The notes: generated by a model not told the origin, from the letters alone. A stretch of DNA of 54,713 nt from Gnetum montanum (GCA_015680685.1 MNCI01035738.1:1-54713); one strand, 5' to 3'; positions 33,201 to 44,330 are shown, counted from the first letter of the stretch. Numbers and translations: made by a program.

Positions 33201-34690
33201 AAGAAATTTAGTAGTTGAAGACTTGGGATATCTCATTGGAGGAGATACAAACTAGTCCAAAGCACATTTGTAAGTTGGTTCTACAATAGGTTCTACTAAA
33301 GCTATGGTCAAATATAGAAGGTAAGATAATTTTATTTGAAATGCATTAGGTAATTATTTAAGCTTGAGTTCACTATCTACATGCCACTCTTTGAAAAAGA
33401 TATTGTATTCTCATTTGCAACCTTTATTTGAGTTCATATCAAAATGTAAATTTAAAAAGGTATTTATATGTTATGTGGTTTAAGATATCTTTGAGGATGA
33501 GCTGCATACTTTTAATAATTTCCCTCAAACTAAATATTTGAAACAAAAATATAATATTATTGTCATACTAAACATTTCAAACAAAAATATAATATTTCCA
33601 CCAAAGGTCTATATGATCTTTCCTTATTGTTGGTTAGCCACTTTGCTAAGTGAATATTTAACTTTGACTATATAAATACCTGTCCAAATACCTTGAATCT
33701 TAAAAGATTAACTATTAAAATAACTTATGGAAACCCTTTTTAGAGACTTGGGGGTTTAGGTTTTAGGGGTTTAGGGTTTAGTTTGAAGTTGAACTCTACA
33801 TGGCCAAAAAAGGAGAATTCATCAAATTATCATAAATACTAATATAGGCAAACCATAAATGGATCCACATAAATGAATGGTTGGGATGGTATCAGGTAAT
33901 CATGATATGTGATACTTCTTTTCTTTACAGTTGTCATTTAGAACAACCAATTAATGATATTCTTCCAAAAAATGAGTTATAAATGAAACTAAAATAAATA
34001 ACATCGTCATTGAGCATGGTTGAATTCTGATTCAATTCAGTTAAAATAAAAGTCAGCAACTATTCAAACTTCTGTGAAAATACTATCTCAACCTTCTTAC
34101 ACAAAATCATGCATGGGATTCTCAATCTCATTCTAAATATGGCATTGGATTTCTGCTTTTTTCTATCCTAACTTCAAAGAAACTTGGTTCCCGTCTTTAG
34201 GATAGTTAAAAATAAAAATAAAAAGCAAAAAGAAAAGTAAAAATAGAGGATTAGAATTGTTTTTGTGTAGGGTTGGAAACTAATGGCCAGGAATGGTTGT
34301 GATAGAAAATTCACCATATGCTTATTCTAAAGATTACCTTTTTAGGTTAATTTTACAGTATCACAACTTAAAAAATCTATAAAGAAAATATATAAAAATT
34401 AGAAACAAAAGCAACAAAATAAAGTTAATGGTGTCATATATAAAAAAAATCTTCTACTGAGAAAAATTCTCATTTTCCCATTGTTTACTTTGAGTGAGCA
34501 ACAACACATTTTATTTCAGAAGATATGATAAAACTAAAACAAAAATAATAAAACCAATCTTAAAACTAACCTTATGTTTCACCTTGGAAATGATAGGAAT
34601 CTTGAAAAAAGATTAGTATACAGATACCTATTTTTAAACTTTGAAATTTTTTATTGCCAAAATCCAAAAATACAGACAATGAACTCTTGA
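33200..34690. other. Unassigned AT-rich sequence
   Basis: No gene recognised. Worn LINE text may continue to about 33500. A short telomere-like run is at 33754-33784; otherwise there are only A-rich stretches and short frames. Confidence 0.4.
33754..33784. repeat. Degenerate telomere-like repeat
   Basis: About four imperfect units of the plant telomere motif TTTAGGG (GTTTAGGTTTTAGGGG followed by TTTAGGGTTTAG). Too short to indicate a chromosome end; a telo-box or chance composition is enough. Confidence 0.5.
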
Positions 34691-35580
34691 CAAGTCATTC
34701 TCAAAGTAGCTGGGTTCACATTTGAAGGTAAGATTTTTTTGCCACAGCTCTTTGTGACCATTGGCACTCTCTATGTTGATTTGGCGCTATTGTGCAACTA
34801 AGCACTCCTACACTGTGTGTCTTGTGGTGCCACCATTGCTTGGTGCTCCAACTTACCCCGTGATTGGTGGTGAGCATGGCATCTTTTCCCTTTGATTTCT
34901 GGTCCTAATCATGATTTCTAGCAATTTTTCTGGGTTTCACCTAGTAGATCTCTTCTTCGCTATCTAGGGCCTTTGTGTTCTGGGCCTAGCCCACAGTGGG
35001 TGCTAGCTGCACCCCCTATCTTTATGATTGTTGTGGCGGCAGCTCCCTAAGATTTGGTTTTCTCTGCTGCGGTGCTGCAATTCCAATGGTAATTTTGTGC
35101 TACAGGTGAGCATCCCTATGTTGCTGTTGTGAAGTGGTAGAGTGGGGCTTTGTTGTGTTGTGTTGGCTATGTGGGATGTCCCTATTACAGTGGGCCTTTT
35201 CGACGATGGGGGGTTTCCTCTATAGTTACGGTTGTGGTGTTGTTGATCTTTTCATTGTTGCACTTGCTTCATGGGTTTATGTGGTTTCTGAAGGTGTCGT
35301 TCTTTGTCGTGAGTGTGCTAACTGGCATTGCAACTAGACTGTGTTCTAGCATTGCATGTTGTTCTTTGTGGAGGGGTGTTATGGCAGTGTTCTCTTGCCC
35401 CATGGCGAGAGGTGGTTTTGTTGGTGCTATAGGGAAAATCGTGTGCAAGTGTTGCAATGACAATTCATATGGTTCTTCTCTTCCTCAGAGAAGTTCCTCT
35501 ATCTCACCTCAAATTAACTTCCTTCTGCCTAATGATATTTTTTATGTAGTTTCCAAAGATTTTGCAACACATTTTATCTA
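34690..35580. other. GT-rich segment preceding LINE L-B (possible 5' UTR)
   Basis: Base composition rises in G, C and T compared with both sides ('gtggcggcagctccc', 'gttgtggtgttgttg'). Overlapping open frames (35134-35337, 35150-35581) give cysteine-, valine- and leucine-rich text without known motifs. Its position just before the LINE ORF1 remnant makes a 5' UTR plausible, but no boundary or target duplication was found. Confidence 0.35.
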
Positions 35581-35692
35581 ACACTTGATTCCAAAGCCTC
35601 CTTTAGTCCCAGGGCAATCAAGTTTCTCATGTTTAATACTATACCCAAAACTTTATTTTGGTGGAACTATCCAATACCTCTCAAGTCGAGAA

Positions 35693-35693
<1 letters not shown>

Positions 35694-35724
<31 letters not shown>
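35694..35724. repeat. (CT)n microsatellite
   Basis: About 15 CT units in an uninterrupted run. Confidence 0.95.
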
Positions 35725-35725
<1 letters not shown>

Positions 35726-35759
35726 AAAATTTTTCCAACACGGAATGCAACCCTAATTG

Positions 35760-36120
35760 CACATGCCTAGAAATTTGACTTTAATGTCATCCACCTAACT
35801 TTTAACATAATTTCCTGTTACGTGGAATTGCCCAATCTTCCACTTATTTTTTCATCCGTGTTAAAAGGAACATTGTGAACACCCTAGGTCCTATTATTTC
35901 CGATCATTGTACAATAATCAATGGAACTCAAATTCATTGTTATTGTATTGAACTTGATATAGCTCTTTGGAAGACCTCATTAACCCTTACCACCAGTGGA
36001 AAAATCTTCACCCAAAAAGTAGACTATTTTTACCTTCTAAACTAGCTACTATCATAGGGTTGATCATCATATGTTAGCATGTCCCTTCTTAGCCAGAAAG
36101 AAACAATCTATAGCATCCTA
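35760..36120 (+). pseudogene. LINE L-B ORF1 remnant (DUF4283 plus CCHC)
   Basis: Across three frames the plus strand gives the order of plant L1 ORF1. 'CYVELPNLPLIF' and 'SVLKGTL' (normally WVxLPxLPxxFF, LKxIG) come first. 'IALWKTSLTLTTSGKIFTQK' and 'VDYFYLLN' follow, and then 'YYHRVDHHMLACPFLARKKQ', a zf-CCHC_4 type knuckle missing its first cysteines. ORF1 proteins bind LINE RNA. Stops and frameshifts abound. It precedes the endonuclease by about 550 bases of unassigned text. Confidence 0.55.
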
Positions 36121-36669
36121 GAAAACTTGTTTCTTAGTCACACCATCACGCCCATCCTCAAAATCCTTCAGGTTTGGATCTTCTTCCCCAATAACTTTAT
36201 AATCCTTCTCTCAGTCTAGCCCCTCCAAGCTACAAAAACCATAGTTAGGTACACACACCTCATCATAGGTCATCCCCCCAAAGGTAGTTAAGGACTCCAT
36301 CTTGGTTGAGGAGTTTGTGGAGTTTGTGGCAGGCAGTGGAAGGAAATGAGTTAAAACTTTCTTTCGTTCTACTCCACCCTCCACCTTCTCTCCACTGAAC
36401 ACTTTTTTGGCCCATGTCTCTACCAACAACTCCTTTGCCCTCTTATCAAGAATAATGGAAGTTGATACTTTGACTTCTAAACCTTCTATTGACCTCTTAA
36501 TTAACATGCCCCTTGCCTCCCTATGAACCTCCTATCATGGAGCATTCGAGGCCTTTCTAGTAGGCTTTAATGGAAGTGAGAAGACAACTTTCTTTCCAGT
36601 CTTAATATAGCCTTCAATTTTGTTCTCCTTTAAGAAATTAAGATTTTAGCTAATATTTTATCTCTTTCC

Positions 36670-37260
36670 ACCCATTGGTTTCTTCCTTACTCCTCAATTC
36701 TAGTGACGTCCCACGTGAGTGGGAAAGGAGGAGCTACCATTCTCCACTCAACCTACTAGAAAGATAAAATCATTCAAAGTGGTTCTGATTCTAGGCATAG
36801 AGTTTCCTAGGCCACCTTCTCCTCCTTGCATGGCCCTTTTGGTATCTACTCAATATATGCCCTAAATGACTTTATAGAATGGGCTCTCCTTTGGCTCCCT
36901 CAATGCCTTGGATATTTAGAGGTGATTTTAATATGGTTGAGTTTTCTCAAGATAATCTTAGAGCAGTGTTTTTTCAACTACCCAATTTCGAGTATCATAC
37001 CTAGTTCACCATTACGAAAAGGTTTTACCTTTCTCATGGGGTGGATGCCTCTGCATGTGATCCCCTCCACAAATTTACTTAGAGCAATCTTCATCTTGGG
37101 TAGGCTTGCATCTATAGCAAGTTAGATAGGTTCTATTTCTCTACCCTTTCTTTTTGGCAAACCTTCTCTTCTACCACAGTTCATCACCATGCTATGTTAT
37201 TAGACGATCTTCTCATCTCTATCTATCTAGATTCATGGTAGCTCTAACAAACAAAAATTC
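36670..37260 (+). pseudogene. LINE L-B ORF2 endonuclease remnant
   Basis: Pieces in order are 'SLHGPFGIYSIYALNDFIEW', 'PWIFRGDFNMVEFSQDNL' (catalytic GDFN at 36921-36932), 'SKLDRFYFSTLSFWQ' and 'VHHHAMLLDDLLIS' (normally SRLDRFY and SDHxPIL). This is the APE-type endonuclease of plant L1 elements, which nicks target DNA to prime reverse transcription. The histidine of SDH survives; frames shift around 36905. Confidence 0.75.
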
Positions 37261-37389
37261 TATCTTTTTCCAACTACACAACAACTACCTTTCTTCCCCT
37301 TCTACACAACTTCTTCTATCTAACCTTTGGAATGTTGAACCTAGGTCCTTAAATCAAGTGGGTTGGATTCATTGATGGCATCACGCTTC

Positions 37390-38473
37390 TTGTCAAGTGT
37401 GGAACTTTGCTCATTCATATGATGAGGTAGTGGCTACTTGGACTAGACAAGAATACCATAGTATCCTCTCTTTTCTTAAGAACCACTATGAAACCCTTTT
37501 TACAGCTAACCCTATGGACATCTCCTCATTTGAGGCTGCCACACCCAATTATCATTGCCTTATCAATTCCACTATGCTACAAAGTCTTGACATTGATATT
37601 ACTATGGTGGAGCTATAGGTGGCCTGTTCCAAATTAAGTCATGGGAAGGCTCTTGGTTATGATGGTCCCATGGAATTTTTTCAAACTCATTGGGATTTGA
37701 TGAGAAATGATCTTCTACGGGTCATTAAAGAGGCTATCCTAGGTAGTTCCCTTGGCCCCAATCTAAATCAAGGTGTTATTCATCTCCTCCCTAATTCTGG
37801 GGATCTTACCTATATCTACAATTCGCATACCATAACTCTTCTCAATGTGGTGTATAAAATTTAGGCCAAGTGCTTAGCCTTACAATTGAAAAAAAATCTT
37901 GGTCAAATCATATCTCCCCAACAAACAGGATTTTTTCTTAGTAGATATATTTTAGACAGTGTGGTTGCAGCATGGGAAGGTCTCAAGTGGGCAGAGGATG
38001 ATGGTCAAGATATTCTCCTAGTGAAACTTGATTAAGCCAAGGCTTATGACAACATAAAGTGGGACTTTATCTTGCATACCATGACCAAACTTGGTTTTGG
38101 ACCTAAGTTCTTGCATATGGTGAAATGCTTATTCTTAGATGCTATTGCAAGAATAGTGACTACCTTTAGCATTTCCTCTTCCTTTCCTATACACAGGTCA
38201 GTGTGGCAAGGTTGTCCTCGCACCCCTTATCTCTTTATCATCAAAGCTAACTTTCTTTGTCATCAAAGAAACCAGGACATTCAAACTAAAGTTCTCACCG
38301 GGGTCCACCTTTCTTCATCTCAACAATAGCTTCTCAACATGCACTTCACTGATGACTCTTTTTTTCTTGTTCAAAACACTACTACTAATTTGCACTACCT
38401 CTTATCAAGGGTGGAGTAATATTGCACACTCTGAGGTTTCACTATTAATTGGAATAAATCCTCTTTTTATAGC
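37390..38473 (+). pseudogene. LINE L-B ORF2 reverse transcriptase, part 1
   Basis: Nearly continuous RT text: 'KLSHGKALGYDGPMEFFQTH', 'NQGVIHLLPNSGD', 'TLLNVVYKI', 'ISPQQTGFFLSRYILDSVVA', 'LLVKLDXAKAYDNIKWDFIL' with one stop at X, 'VWQGCPRTPYLF', 'FTDDSFFLVQN' (FADD box changed to FTDD) and 'FTINWNKSSFYS'. The order and wording are those of plant L1/RIL elements. Ty3 element G4 cuts the frame at 38473, and the text resumes at 44331. Confidence 0.9.
38469..38473. repeat. G4 target-site duplication, left copy (ATAGC)
   Basis: Identical to 44326-44330, exactly outside both LTRs. Confidence 0.9.
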
Positions 38474-39340
38474 TAATGAGTGGTAAGGTACCCCTACACT
38501 CAACCATACGAATATAAGCATTTCACACAAAATCCAGTCGAACTCCACAGATAGGCTAGTTGTGGTATCTAGATAGTTACTCGTTGATCGTAGTTCGCTA
38601 TCTTCCCACTTGAACTAGTATTTGCTTTGTCATATATGGTTTAGTCTAGAGTGAGGTGTATGATGTGGTCTGAGACTAGTGCTACTCCTAGAGGCAATGG
38701 AAAGTAACCTGTTTTAACTAAGACAGAAAGGATGAAGAGAGTCTAAGCTACCCTAAGTGTAATGAGCATCTGTTCCTTAATCATTCGGACACATCTTCGA
38801 CCTTGTGCATAACTACCACTGGGATTACCAAGCGCATGACCTAGGTATTCTACTAGGATATCAAGTAGTCACACTTGAATGCTCGTGATTAAGTCATACT
38901 CGTTCTGCATTTAAGGATTTTAAGGTGAAGAGATATTAACTACAAAAGCAATAAATAATAATAACAATTAATTAATTAAACTAAGTGAATGCTGCAATGA
39001 TGAAGTAATCTCGATTTTTATTTTCGGTCATGTGCGTGTCCAAGTATGTCATACTCGGCTAAAGGTGTTGTACAATTATAATCATCACACTGTGGGCATG
39101 CACTAAGAGAAAGGGTTGAGAAGAAAAACTGACAACAAGATTCTACTCTAATACTAACTTCCTCTTTTTACTTTCCCATGTTCCCCATTGTGTATTTATA
39201 GGCTCACACGGGAATTGTGATATCATGTATGCAATATTGCTTATCAGGCCACAATATCGTGTACCCGATATCACGTACACAATATTGCGGGTGCGATATA
39301 GGAGGTCTAATATCAGCACCTGACAAACCATGATTCATCA
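38474..39340 (-). mobile_element. G4 3' LTR
   Basis: Plus-strand TAATGAGTGG (TGATGAGT mutated) to GATTCATCA. It aligns with 43460-44325 throughout, including 'gtggtatctagatagttact' and the GATATC-rich end. The reverse-strand TATA box is at 39193-39200 (TATTTATA). Confidence 0.9.
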
Positions 39341-39351
39341 TACCCCCACGA
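39341..39351 (-). promoter_or_regulatory. G4 polypurine tract
   Basis: The minus strand reads CGTGGGGGTA directly before TGATGAATC, the same tract as in G2. Confidence 0.8.
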
Positions 39352-41364
39352 CTGAATAATAACTCATACTCAAGTTAAAAAAAAATGAGAATGAGTCCAA
39401 TTAATTACATAGTGGATAGGTATGGGATTATTGACTAACTAGGAATTATTCATTCCACATTGTGGGATTGAACAAAATAAAATTGGGACATAGACACAAA
39501 ATTACAAAAATTTGTTGGAACTCATGTGCTTCTAGGTGGCAATGGTTCCTCCATGGGTGCCTTTTCTTTGTCCTGTGCACAAGGCTTTGGAGATTGATAT
39601 CATTGAAGAAGCGCCTAACATTTCTCTTCTTCTATCTAAGGATTATGAACCATCCATGCTAATGTTCCAATGTTTGATGGAGTCGACACTTCCAATGGAC
39701 ATGGTAGCTATGGGAACACTTGATTGGCCTTGACATACCATGCCGCAAATAGTCATCATTCTTCTTCATAGGCTCAGGCCCTGACCTGTCCACCTTTTGC
39801 TTAGCTAGATTGTACAGTTACAAGAGTTCCCTGATGGACACTGAATAATTATGTCTCATATTCTACATGTTCTACATGAGATCCTTAGCCTCTACCTCCC
39901 CCTAGATGTTCAGTTGCACCTCGAGAAGGTCCTACTTATTGTCCTCTTTTAGGGCCCATCTATAATCACACAAAGATCAATTGTTAGTAAGGTTATTGAA
40001 AGAAGTTCAATTATTTCATACCTTACTCATTGCCTTTAATAAATGTTGAATTTTTTGCTTAGTGTGATTTTAGAGTTAGAAATTTTTTTCAAGGAAGTTG
40101 CCCTAAAAGTTTAATGTCAAACCTGGTTTGTTTAGGTGACACATCAAAGGACACGTACTAGTTTTGAGGAATGTTTGATAAAATGACGACAAAGGAAAGA
40201 ATAGATTTGACAATGAAGTACTTGGATGGTATAACATGATGTGGTGGTGCACAACAGGTACAAATTACAAAATTCACACAAGTGGATCCTCCCCAAAGCA
40301 AGTTCCAACCTATAATGCCCTTACGTAACCACACCTTAAAATGTCCATAGGCATTAGAAGGGTTAAATGTAATCCACACCAATTCCACAAAACACACACA
40401 TGTAGATACCACCATGATGAGGTATGAATTCAATGCTACACAAGACACGAGTCACAAATATATGAACAATGAGATAGGATGAATTATAGAAGGGATTGCA
40501 AAGATTAGTACATGAGGTAACTAACTCGAGGCACAATGAATCCTCAATGTAAAACATGATTAATGTGTCATTAACCCGTTGTTCAAAAATCAGGACCAAT
40601 TCCATTCCTCTGATCAATGACATCACATTGTTTTATCCCTATGATAGACAACAATAAGAACATCATGATGGCTAGGCATACGATCACTTGGCATTTCATA
40701 CAAGGGAGGAGTGATTTTTCTTTGTGGCACTCTTCTTCTCTTTCTCTCTTTTTTTTTTCTTGAATGAATGAATGCTTAAGCTAGAGGAGCTACCTACCTT
40801 CAAGCATGGGTGCATGTCTTTCTAGTGGGACCCCATAGAATAGCATTGAGTTTCCTTGATTGAGTGCCTTTTGATTACTCTTACTCCCATTTTTTATTAG
40901 ATCTACAAGGATCTTAGTACAACCAAGCTACATGATAACTCCTACAGATGTCATCAAAGAGAATCCACAAGTTCCCTTGATGTCACACGTTGGCCATTCC
41001 CACTTAGTCCATTCTTCTTCACTCTAGGCATAAGAAGCACAAAATTACTTTAAATTTTAATGATTAGGAATATCATTGTACCCAGGGTAGAACCTCTTAT
41101 TAATAGAATGGGTAGGTGGATGTTGTGAGCTCGCTATCCAAATAATTAGTTACTCGAGGCCTGATAGCATAGAACAACATCTCAACCAATGAGTCACATG
41201 AATGCTTTATTCATAGATGAGATTACTCATAAAAAGATAAAAGGATAAAACAATAAATTGAAAAATGAAAAACTAGAAAACAAAAAGTTGTAAAATTAAA
41301 GAAAAGGAAAAATATTTATTAATCCTACTTGTTAGAATGGAGAATACCCCCCATTACTAAACCT
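39352..41364. other. G4 internal region without recognisable genes
   Basis: About 2 kb between gag and the polypurine tract. Short open frames on both strands (39462-39733 plus, 40158-40626 minus) show no known motifs. On the minus strand near 39780-39990 charged text ('ALKEDNK', 'KQKVDRSGPEPMKKNDD') could be the worn end of the ORF seen in G2. Conserved non-coding sequence near 39352-39450 matches the G2 3' end. Confidence 0.4.
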
Positions 41365-43330
41365 TTAAGCATGGCTAGGATTAATAAATGGAAAGTTGGG
41401 GTCCTTGCATGTTGGAAATATTGAGACCCAGTCATACTTACCCCATTTGGGTTCACACACTTGATTAGAGTTGACATAGTAGGTCAAGTTATAAGATGTG
41501 GTTAATTTATAAGGATTTGACCCACTATGGTACTTGCAACCATAAGATGGTATGCATGGATCAACATGTTTCCCCATGTGGCTATATTCATTAGGTTGCA
41601 TGGTTGTTGGAGTATTGAGTGGTGGCCCTGATAAGGTAACATTAGGCATTAGGTTCAAAGAGGAAGATGCACCATAGTGTTGGACTTGTGCTGGGTTGGC
41701 AGATGCAATGGTTTTTGAACTATGGTGTCCCTTTCTATGGTTACATCTAAAGAAGGGATGCCTATGATGTTGTGGAGGATTCCCATTGTTGTTGATAGTA
41801 AAAGCACAAGTAACATTTGTAGGTTGATGTTGTGGTGTAAATCCTTTGGGTACAATTGGTGGTGATGTAGAGGGAGGTGAAGGATGAGAATTTTGAAATT
41901 AAGGAGAAGTGTAAGGTACCCAAGGTGGTGGTCCTGTTGCTGAGGATATGGGTTGATAGTATTGAGGAGAATAATAATAATGTGGCGAGATAGAGGATGT
42001 TCATCTAGTTGGGGAAACAAGATGTTGAACTTGATAAGCACTTAGGTTTGGATGGTATGAAGGGTGTAACTAGTTTGAGGGTAGCCTCCCCCACAACTAG
42101 GATTGTTGCCACTATGATTGAATATAGTATTTTTCCATGAACTCTAGATGTAACACTCTTTCCCAATGCTCATGTAAATGTGACAAGATTGGGCATTGGC
42201 CCTTGGGGTGATCGTATAGGAAAATGTTACATTGGTATGTATGATTGGTAATCAAGTTCTTATTCTCTTCTACCCTTCTTTCTGATTATGTAAAGGTGTT
42301 TTGTTGTACTTCTTGGTTCGTCATGACTCTATCTCGAATAATGTTGGCATATTCTCCACATTTTTCATGTATCCATTCCATCATCCTATTGATCATTGCC
42401 TCAACTTCATCCAGTGATTATAGTACTGGCAAAGATGGTTCCACCTCCTTATGGTGAGTTGATTTCTCCTCTTCATGATCATGGGCCCTTGTTGATTTTT
42501 GGTCCTATTGAGATTTTTCAGCATTCTCCCATTTAGCCATTTCTCCTTCTTCTTTTGTTACCCGCTTAATAAGCTCTTGGACTTGGTGGGTTCGTAGCTC
42601 ATATAGTTGACCTCAAGCATACATCCCTAAGGTTTCCCTTGTTTCATTACGAAGCCCATCTATGATGTGATACATTAGCCTTTCCTCGGAGAACCCATGG
42701 CCTGGTCAGTTGTTTAATAGTGCATAATATCTTTCTAAGGCCATGTCTAAGGGTTCATCTTGCACTTGTTTCCACTCTTGGATTTGTCTCCTCAAGGCTG
42801 ACACTCTCACATAGGTTTGATATCTTTCATTAAATAGTTCTACCATTGTCAACCAACATTGAATTGATTTTGGTTTTAACGAACTATACCATACTTTTGC
42901 TTGGCCAACAAGTGTCATAGGAAAGAGCTTAAGTTTTTTCCATCCATTATCGATGTTATTCCATACACAGGCATCATGGAAGGCTTGTAAATGATGTTGC
43001 AGATCTAAATCATAGCCTCCTAAAAACTTAGGAAAGTTGTTTAAGTCAAGCCTGGGTAGACAACTTTTTTTACGATGCCTGCGAGATATTCTAATAGCCT
43101 CTTGTATTTCTATTAGACTTGGAGTGGCCAATAGGAGTTCATTTTCACTAGGCATGTTATGCAGTTGTCAGTTGGGATGATGTTGTTTGTATCTATGCTC
43201 ATAGGAGACCCCTACATCAAATTGGGTACTCTAAACTTCATCTTCATCATTATATAATTCGTTGGTTCTCCAATGAATTGCCTTACTAGTTGTTGAGTTA
43301 TCATAGTCTTGTGAGAGAGATTGTTGTCGA
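41365..43330 (-). pseudogene. G4 Gag (best-preserved copy of the family)
   Basis: The open stretch 42706-43155 gives 'FPKFLGGYDLDLQHHLQAFH', 'KKLKLFPMTLVGQAKVWYSS', 'MVELFNERYQTYVRVSALRR', 'QIQEWKQVQDEPLDMALERY' and 'YALLNN', the Athila-like Retrotrans_gag domain. Near 42165-42235 'CNIFLYDHPKGQC' and 'LSHLHEHW' form the family's variant knuckle. Pro/His/Ser/Tyr-rich open stretches (41655-42041, 41365-41658) complete the tail, ending 'FPFINPSHA'. The N-terminal leader reaches about 43330 with stops. Gag assembles particles; no protease follows to process it. Confidence 0.85.
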
Positions 43331-43439
43331 TGGTGTGTGACTTAATTAAATTTAATTTAATTTCTTTTCTAAAGGATATATCGTTAATACTCGTTATAGT
43401 GATCTTGTATGATATAACTAATCTAGATAACTAGCATCG

Positions 43440-43458
43440 TCCCCTGGCAATGGTGCCA
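43440..43458 (-). promoter_or_regulatory. G4 primer-binding site, tRNA-Asp type
   Basis: The minus strand reads TGGCACCATTGCCAGGGGA, one T inside the LTR. Fourteen of the first 17 bases match the complement of the plant tRNA-Asp 3' end; the three mismatches are G-to-A. Confidence 0.8.
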
Positions 43459-43459
43459 A

Positions 43460-44325
43460 TGATGAGTCGTGAGGTACCCTTATACTCAACCATACAAATA
43501 CAAGTGTTTCACACATGATCTGGTTGAACTTCACAGATGGGCTAGTTGTGGTATCTAGATAGTTACTCATTGATCGTAGTTCGCTATCTTCCCACCTAGA
43601 CCAGTATTTGCTTTATCATGTATGGTTTAGTCCAAAGTGAGGTGTATGAGGTGGTCCTAGACTAGTGCTACTCCTAGAGGCAATGGAAAGTAACTTGTTT
43701 TAACTAAGAGGGAAAGGGTGAACAAAGTCTAAGCTAGCCTAAGTGTGATGAGCATCTGTTCTGTAATCATCCAGACACATCTTGGACCTCGTGCATGACT
43801 ACCACTGGGATTACCAAGCACATGGCCTAAATATGCTACTAGGATACCAAGTAATCACATTTGAATGCTCATGATTAAGTCATACTCATTCTGCATTTAA
43901 GGAGTTTAAGGTGAAGAGATATTAACTACGAAAGCAATAAATAACAATAACAATAACAATTAATTAATTAAACTAAGTGAATGCTACAATGATGAAGTAA
44001 TCTCAATCTTTATTTCTAGTCATGTGCGTGTCCAAGTACATCACACTAAGGTGTTGTACAATTATAATCATCACACAGTGGCATGCACTAGGAGAAAGGG
44101 TTGAGAGGAAAAACTAACAGCAAGATTCTACTCTAATACTAACTTCCTCTTTTTACTTTCCCGTGCGTCCCATTGTGTATTTATAAGCTCACACGGGAAC
44201 CGTGATATCACGTATGTGATATTGCTTGTCAAGCTACGATATCGTGTACCTAATATCACGTACGTGATATAGCAGGTGCGATATTGGGGGTCTGATATCA
44301 GCACTTGACAAACCACAATTCATCA
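43460..44325 (-). mobile_element. G4 5' LTR
   Basis: Plus-strand TGATGAGTCGTGAGG to AATTCATCA. The minus-strand upstream region (44201-44300) is an array of GATATC/ATATCACG units with a perfect 18-base palindrome at 44253-44270. The reverse-strand TATA box is at 44179-44185. ATAGC follows outside. Confidence 0.9.
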
Positions 44326-44330
44326 ATAGC

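Larger units (their letters stand above)
38474..44325 (-). mobile_element. Ty3/Athila-like gag-only element G4, inserted in LINE L-B
   Basis: This is a complete 5,852-base minus-strand element. LTRs are 38474-39340 (3', 867 bases) and 43460-44325 (5', 866 bases), with perfect ATAGC target duplications. It has a tRNA-Asp primer site and a CGTGGGGGTA polypurine tract. Its 4.1 kb interior holds gag (41365-about 43330) and then about 2 kb without RT, integrase or protease. It shares LTR ends, primer site and Gag with G1 and G2. LTRs differ at roughly one base in ten by eye, mainly transitions. Confidence 0.9.

Noticed and set aside
33754-33784. Interstitial telomere or chromosome-end signal
   Set aside because: Only about four imperfect TTTAGGG units; too short to mean more than a telo-box or composition.
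35134-35581. Overlapping Cys/Val-rich frames suggesting a secreted small protein
   Set aside because: Composition follows the GT-rich base content, there is no start context or homologous motif, and the segment adjoins a LINE.
36211-36507. 98-codon minus-strand frame with Lys/Glu-rich text
   Set aside because: It lies opposite the plus-strand LINE L-B between ORF1 and endonuclease and shows no domain; probably a shadow, although the plus-strand text there is also unassigned.
40158-40626. Two overlapping minus-strand frames (96 and 87 codons) as a possible G4 second gene
   Set aside because: Cys/Ile/Val-rich text without motifs, different frames, and no counterpart recognised at the matching place in G2.
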